Assembly (NCBI RefSeq): GCF_040214835.1
Contig: NZ_CP157874.1
Coordinates: 3,848,001 to 3,912,000, forward strand
Length of the DNA: 64,000 bases
Source of the DNA: Pseudomonas asiatica
GTDB lineage: Bacteria; Pseudomonadota; Gammaproteobacteria; Pseudomonadales; Pseudomonadaceae
Direction of reading: 5' to 3'
A model generated the notes under the pieces. That model made no database searches, was not told where the DNA came from, and saw only the letters and a program-made list of their open reading frames with translations. How positions within the stretch are numbered: the stretch's first letter is position 1; each line of letters begins with the position of its first letter. Shown piece after piece: positions 59,653-64,000 of this stretch. A program made the translations under genes and the position numbers.

Positions 59653-60816
59653 TCAGAGCCGGCCCAACAACTCCTGCCGCTCGCGCCAGATCTCCTGTAC
59701 AAAGGGGTCGGTCACCCCATACAGCCCATGCCCCCGACGCATGATCAGGTTAGCGGCCAGCAGTTCGTTGGCAACCGGCTGTATCTCTTCGACACGCACT
59801 TCACGCCCCACAGACTTCGAATACTCGGCCGCCGCTTCGTTGGAGAACACCCCACGCGCATCGCCTTCGACCGATGCGATCCGGGCAAAAATCGCCTCAG
59901 CCAGGACGCCCAGCTCCTCTACTTTCATCAGCTCCAGGTCAGCAGCCGCCGACCGCAGCGTTGATGCGATTACCGGCAGCACCTCATCCGGCCCTATCCC
60001 GGACGCAGGTGAGTGAACCAACTGCCGAAGTGCACGAATGAACTCCTCGGGCCTGCTGCCCAGCGTTTTGAATGCCTGTGTCGCGACATCCAGCGACGGC
60101 AAGTTGCCCAGGCCATCTTTTGCGAGCCGCTTGAGCCAGAATTCGACATAGTCTCTGTCCAGCACCGGATACGGCACGTTTGTGGCACCGGCAAAAGCCT
60201 GGTTACGCCGCGCGGTCAACTCGTTGACCATCGCCCGGTGAGAGCCGGTACCGATGAACAGGAAGTGCCCTGGCGTGTTCGGGCGCGGATTGATGGCATC
60301 GCGCGCAGCCTTGAGCGCAAGCATCATCTGTTGGCCGTCCTCGGTTGTGATTGCCTGCTGCACCTCGTCGACGACCAGCACGACGTCAGTCCTGGCCTGG
60401 TCCACAACCTCGGTCAGCGCTTCCGCCAGTGTGACACCGCCCTCTGTGCCCAAGGTTTCCAGGTTGAAGCCAAACTTCAGCCCAGCCACTTCGACCTCCG
60501 CGCCACGCAGGGCCTTCAGTTTCTGCAAGAAAGCCGAGGTAGGTTTCTGAAGATCAGCAAGGGCTTTACGCACTGCGGCGAGGACTAGCACGACCGGGCT
60601 GGTCTGGGTATCACTCCAGAGGTCGACATAGATCACCAATGCACCCATTTCCTCCAGAGCAGGGATCAAGTCGTTCTTTAAAAAGGTGGTTTTACCAGTC
60701 CTGCGCAGCCCGGAGAAAAACAGCCCTGATCTCAAGCCGATATCCAGGGCGGACGGTTTCAACAGCTGCCTGGCCATGTCGGCAGCCAGTTCACGGCGCG
60801 GGAAGATGTCGATCAT
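59653..60816 (-). CDS. AAA/STAND-type ATPase of unknown function
   Basis: 387-residue protein with Walker A GLRRTGKTT (residues 36-44), Walker B VVLVVDEVQQA, and a sensor region HFLFIGTGSHR. The C-terminal half ends in a helical, winged-helix-like segment (AAAEYSKSVG, ELLAANLIMRRGHGLYGVTD). Proteins of this style are found in mobile or defence-related settings, but no partner effector is present, so no function is claimed. It sits alone between a repeat-rich zone and the 976-residue fusion gene, with an AT-rich upstream region, suggesting transfer. Confidence 0.8.
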   Translation of the reverse strand: MIDIFPRRELAADMARQLLKPSALDIGLRSGLFFSGLRRTGKTTFLKNDLIPALEEMGALVIYVDLWSDTQTSPVVLVLAAVRKALADLQKPTSAFLQKLKALRGAEVEVAGLKFGFNLETLGTEGGVTLAEALTEVVDQARTDVVLVVDEVQQAITTEDGQQMMLALKAARDAINPRPNTPGHFLFIGTGSHRAMVNELTARRNQAFAGATNVPYPVLDRDYVEFWLKRLAKDGLGNLPSLDVATQAFKTLGSRPEEFIRALRQLVHSPASGIGPDEVLPVIASTLRSAAADLELMKVEELGVLAEAIFARIASVEGDARGVFSNEAAAEYSKSVGREVRVEEIQPVANELLAANLIMRRGHGLYGVTDPFVQEIWRERQELLGRL

Positions 60817-60841
60817 GGCTTTATCCGAAATTATTGAATAA

Positions 60842-60853
60842 CAATAATTATTG
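60842..60853. promoter_or_regulatory. Twelve-base perfect palindrome upstream of the ATPase gene
   Basis: CAATAATTATTG is self-complementary and lies 26 bases upstream of the ATPase start in an AT-rich stretch that repeats the ATTATTG half. It could be an operator or promoter element; chance is not excluded because of the base composition. Confidence 0.35.
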
Positions 60854-60997
60854 GCAGAGAATAATTTAATGTAAAGGCGTACCGGCAGGGCGGATCGAAA
60901 GCCATCATCAAATTTTCTGACAACAATCGTCTTCCATCATCAGCCAGATCGGGCATAAATTCTCCACCGTCAACCCCAGCAGCAACGGTAGAGCCCC

Positions 60998-63928
60998 ATG
61001 TCCAGCCCACAACACCAGCCCGCCTCCCCTGCCCTGATCACGCTGATCCAGCGCTCCGGCCTGCCCAGCCCTGCGCTCGGCGAAGCCCAGGCACATGCCG
61101 TGCTGCAAACGCACTACGGCATTGCCGGCAACCTCTCGGCACTAGGCAGCCAACAGGACCTGAACTTCCGTGTAGACGCACCACAAGGCCGTTTCGTGCT
61201 CAAGGCCTGCCACGGCAGCTACGCCCAGCTGGAGCTCGAGGCCCAGCACGCGGCCCTGGCCTACCTGCGCGAACAGGGCTTGCCAGTGCCCGCCGTGCGC
61301 CCGGCCAGCGATGGCCAGATGCTGCTGGCGCTGGAAATAGACGGGCAACCGCTGCGCATGCGCCTGCTCGACTACATCGACGGCCAGCCACTGACCCGCC
61401 TCAAGCACATGGAACCACGCCTGATGGCCGAGCTCGGCGGGCTCTGCGCGCGGCTGGACAAGGCCTTGGCCACTTTCGACCACCCGGGCCTGGCGCGCAC
61501 CCTGCAATGGGACCCGCAACATGCCCAGCCACTGATCCAGCACCTGCTGCCCGTGCTGGGCAACGCCGAGCAACGCGCGCGCATCGAGCAGGCCACCCAG
61601 CTGGCCGCCGAGCACCTGGCGCCGCTGGTCGACCAGCTGCCAAGCCAGGCCGTGCACCTGGACATCACCGACGACAACGCCGTCTGGGCCCGCGATGGCG
61701 AGCGCCAGTGGCAGCTGCAAGGGGTGATCGATTTCGGCGACCTGTTACGCACCTGGCGCATCGCCGACTTGTCGGTGACCTGCGCGGCGCTGTTGCACCA
61801 CGCCGAGGGCGACCCGCTGCGCATCCTGTCGGCCGTGCGTGCCTACCAGGCGCTCAACCCTCTGAGCGAAGCCGAACTGCGGGCGCTGTGGCCACTGGTG
61901 CTCAACCGCGCCGCCGTGCTGGTGCTGAGCAGCGAGCAGCAGCTCGCCGTCGACCCCGGCAACCAGTACACCCGCGACAACATCGCCCATGAATGGGAAA
62001 TCTTCGACACGGCCACCGCCGTACCTTTCGCATTGATGGAAGCGGCCATCCTGCAGGCTGCGGGCTTGCAGCCTGCCACGCCGGACCTGAGCGGCTGCGT
62101 CCCCCTGCTCCCGGAACTGGATGGGCAGGTTGTGACGCACGTCGACCTGGGCGTGCTCAGCGAGCATTGCGAGGCGGGCAACTGGGAGCAACCGGGCTTC
62201 GACCAGCACCTGCTGACCACGCAACCGGCCCCGGCCTGCAGCCTGCACGGGCAGTATCGCCTGTCGCAAACCCATATCGACCGCCCCGAAGAGCCCGCCA
62301 CCTGTGCCCTGGGCGTCGAGCTGCATGTACCCAACGGCAGCCTGGTGCAAGCGCCAGATGCCGGCACCTGGCAGCGCCATGGCGACGGCCGTGGCTGCCT
62401 GCGCAGCGCGCACTGGGCATTGTGGCTGCAAGGCCTGGAAGATGCGCCTGCAGATGGCCAGGCCGTGGAAAAAGGCCAGTCGCTGGGCAGCAGTTGTGGC
62501 TTCCTCAGCGTGCAGCTGTGCCTGGATAGCGGCATCCAGCCGCCGTTCTTCGCCACCCCATCCCAGGCGGCCGCCTGGCTGGCCCTGTGCCCGTCACCAG
62601 CTGCATTGCTGGGCTTCGACTGCAATGCCGAGCCGCTGCCCGATCCACAGGTCCTGCTGGCCCGCCGCGATGCCAGCTTTGCCCGCTCGCAGAAGCACTA
62701 CTACGCGCAACCGCCTCACATCGAACGCGGCTGGCGCAACTACCTGATCGACATGCAGGGCCGCTCGTACCTGGACATGCTCAACAACGTCGCGGTGCTG
62801 GGCCACGGCCACCCGCGCATGGTCGCCGAGTCGGCACGGCAGTGGTCGCTGCTGAACACCAACTCGCGTTTCCACTACGCGGCCATCACCGAGTTCTCCG
62901 AACGCCTGCTGGATTTGGCACCCGAAGGTTTCGACCGGGTGTTCATGGTCAACAGCGGCACCGAAGCCAACGACCTGGCGATTCGCCTGGCCTGGGCCTA
63001 CAGCGGCGGGCGCGACCTGCTCAGCGTGCTGGAGGCCTACCACGGCTGGTCGGTGGCCACCGATGCCATTTCCACTTCCATCGCCGACAACCCGCAGGCC
63101 CTGGAAACCCGCCCGGACTGGGTGCACCCGGTCGAGGCACCGAACACCTTCCGCGGCCGCTTCCGTGGCGCCGACAGCGCCACCGACTACCTGCGCGACG
63201 TCGACGCCAAGCTGGCCGACCTCGACGCCCGTGGCCGCCAGTTGGCGGGCATCATCTGCGAGCCGGTGTACGGCAATGCCGGTGGTATTTCGTTGCCGGC
63301 CGGTTACCTGCGCGAAGCCTATGCCAAGGTCCGCGCCCGGGGCGGCGTGTGCATCGCCGACGAAGTGCAGGTCGGCTATGGCCGCCTGGGCGAGTACTTC
63401 TGGGGCTTCGAGGAACAGGGCGTGGTGCCCGACATCATCACCATGGCCAAGGGCATGGGCAACGGCCAGCCACTGGGCGTGGTCATCACCCGCCGCGAGA
63501 TCGCCGAAGCGCTGGAGGCCGAGGGCTACTTCTTCTCCTCGGCCGGCGGCAGCCCGGTCAGTTGCCGCATCGGCATGGCGGTGCTGGATGTGATGCAGGA
63601 AGAAGGCCTGTGGGACAACGCCCGCGACACCGGGCGCTATTTCAAGGCGCGCCTGCAGGCACTGGTGGACAAGCATCCGCTGGCTGGCGCGGCACATGGT
63701 TCGGGCTTCTACCTGGGGCTGGAACTGGTGCGCGACCGCGCAACGCTGGAACCGGCAACCGAGGAAACCATGGCCCTGTGCAACCGCCTGCGTGACCTGG
63801 GCATCTTCATGCAGCCGACCGGTGATTACCTGAACATCCTCAAGATCAAGCCGCCGATGTGCACCACCCGGGCGAGCGTGGACTACTTTGTCGACAGCAT
63901 TGATCGGGTGCTCTCCGAAGACCTGTAA
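60998..63928 (+). CDS. Trimodular protein: phosphotransferase, M23-like and class III aminotransferase
   Basis: 976-residue cytosolic fusion. Residues about 30-330 are an aminoglycoside-phosphotransferase-like kinase: FVLKACHG (K69), VHLDITDDN (H220, D222, N227) and GVIDFGDL (D245). About 380-530 resembles a peptidase M23 domain, but the metal-binding His/Asp residues are not apparent. About 550-976 is a class III aminotransferase: D788 in CIADEVQVGYGRLG and K818 in TMAKGMGNGQPLG. The C-terminal part is like ethanolamine-phosphate phospho-lyases, so the enzyme may phosphorylate an amino alcohol or hydroxylysine-like compound and then eliminate or transaminate it. No close operon partner is seen within the window. 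Confidence 0.87.
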   Translation: MSSPQHQPASPALITLIQRSGLPSPALGEAQAHAVLQTHYGIAGNLSALGSQQDLNFRVDAPQGRFVLKACHGSYAQLELEAQHAALAYLREQGLPVPAVRPASDGQMLLALEIDGQPLRMRLLDYIDGQPLTRLKHMEPRLMAELGGLCARLDKALATFDHPGLARTLQWDPQHAQPLIQHLLPVLGNAEQRARIEQATQLAAEHLAPLVDQLPSQAVHLDITDDNAVWARDGERQWQLQGVIDFGDLLRTWRIADLSVTCAALLHHAEGDPLRILSAVRAYQALNPLSEAELRALWPLVLNRAAVLVLSSEQQLAVDPGNQYTRDNIAHEWEIFDTATAVPFALMEAAILQAAGLQPATPDLSGCVPLLPELDGQVVTHVDLGVLSEHCEAGNWEQPGFDQHLLTTQPAPACSLHGQYRLSQTHIDRPEEPATCALGVELHVPNGSLVQAPDAGTWQRHGDGRGCLRSAHWALWLQGLEDAPADGQAVEKGQSLGSSCGFLSVQLCLDSGIQPPFFATPSQAAAWLALCPSPAALLGFDCNAEPLPDPQVLLARRDASFARSQKHYYAQPPHIERGWRNYLIDMQGRSYLDMLNNVAVLGHGHPRMVAESARQWSLLNTNSRFHYAAITEFSERLLDLAPEGFDRVFMVNSGTEANDLAIRLAWAYSGGRDLLSVLEAYHGWSVATDAISTSIADNPQALETRPDWVHPVEAPNTFRGRFRGADSATDYLRDVDAKLADLDARGRQLAGIICEPVYGNAGGISLPAGYLREAYAKVRARGGVCIADEVQVGYGRLGEYFWGFEEQGVVPDIITMAKGMGNGQPLGVVITRREIAEALEAEGYFFSSAGGSPVSCRIGMAVLDVMQEEGLWDNARDTGRYFKARLQALVDKHPLAGAAHGSGFYLGLELVRDRATLEPATEETMALCNRLRDLGIFMQPTGDYLNILKIKPPMCTTRASVDYFVDSIDRVLSEDL

Positions 63929-64000
63929 AGCATTGCGAAGCTGGCCGAGGAGTGTTCATACTTTTCGGCCACAACGCTTCCTCGTCATCAGGTTTACTGA

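Overview
The window is a piece of a Pseudomonas chromosome, almost certainly from the P. putida group. It is GC-rich, the gene order is the one familiar from that group (gacA-uvrC-pgsA-tRNA-Gly; aceA followed by a nuoA-N operon with fused nuoCD; ldcA-dnaQ-rnhA-methyltransferase-gloB-mltD-npp), and many intergenic gaps carry Pseudomonas-type REP/BIME palindromes. This assignment comes from recognising proteins and gene order by eye; no database search was run.

Layout. 1-5500: a decayed IS5-family transposase, tRNA-Gly(GCC), then pgsA, uvrC and gacA on the minus strand, an XRE regulator, a GNAT acetyltransferase and a DUF488 protein. 5.6-13.8 kb: PiT phosphate transporter, glutathione S-transferase, PaaI-type thioesterase, a GABA-permease-like transporter with a divergent LysR regulator and a class III aminotransferase, and two small conserved proteins. 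13.8-22.0 kb: a second EF-G, a SulP anion transporter, an exported subtilase-like protein lacking the usual catalytic Asp, a divergent mini-secretin, and isocitrate lyase (aceA) with a long leader and an operator-like palindrome. 22.1-24.4 kb: two small DUF proteins separated by BIMEs and a YhhN membrane protein. 24.4-39.5 kb: the complete 13-gene NADH dehydrogenase I operon closed by a strong terminator. 39.5-41.3 kb: a compact cluster of P2-phage-like genes (Ogr zinc finger, CI-type repressor, holin-like protein, truncated gpL-like protein) plus a stand-alone LuxR-type DNA-binding domain. 41.5-47 kb: TonB-dependent receptor, ChrR-type quinone reductase, a small protein and lysine decarboxylase. 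47.1-51.6 kb: dnaQ, rnhA, methyltransferase, gloB, mltD. 51.8-59.2 kb: five-gene peptide/peptidyl-nucleoside ABC importer with two binding proteins. 59.2-64 kb: BIME, an internally deleted copy of the DUF3077 gene, an accessory ATPase, and a 976-residue phosphotransferase/degenerate-M23/aminotransferase fusion.

Most of the window is core metabolism and housekeeping: respiration (nuo), the glyoxylate shunt (aceA), amine and GABA metabolism, DNA repair and replication, and wall turnover. The parts least explained by standard annotation are the phage-derived LuxR-gpL-holin mini-operon facing a CI/Ogr pair, the subtilase-like protein with Glu at the Asp position beside a mini-secretin, the trimodular aminotransferase, and the BIME-linked duplication of DUF3077.
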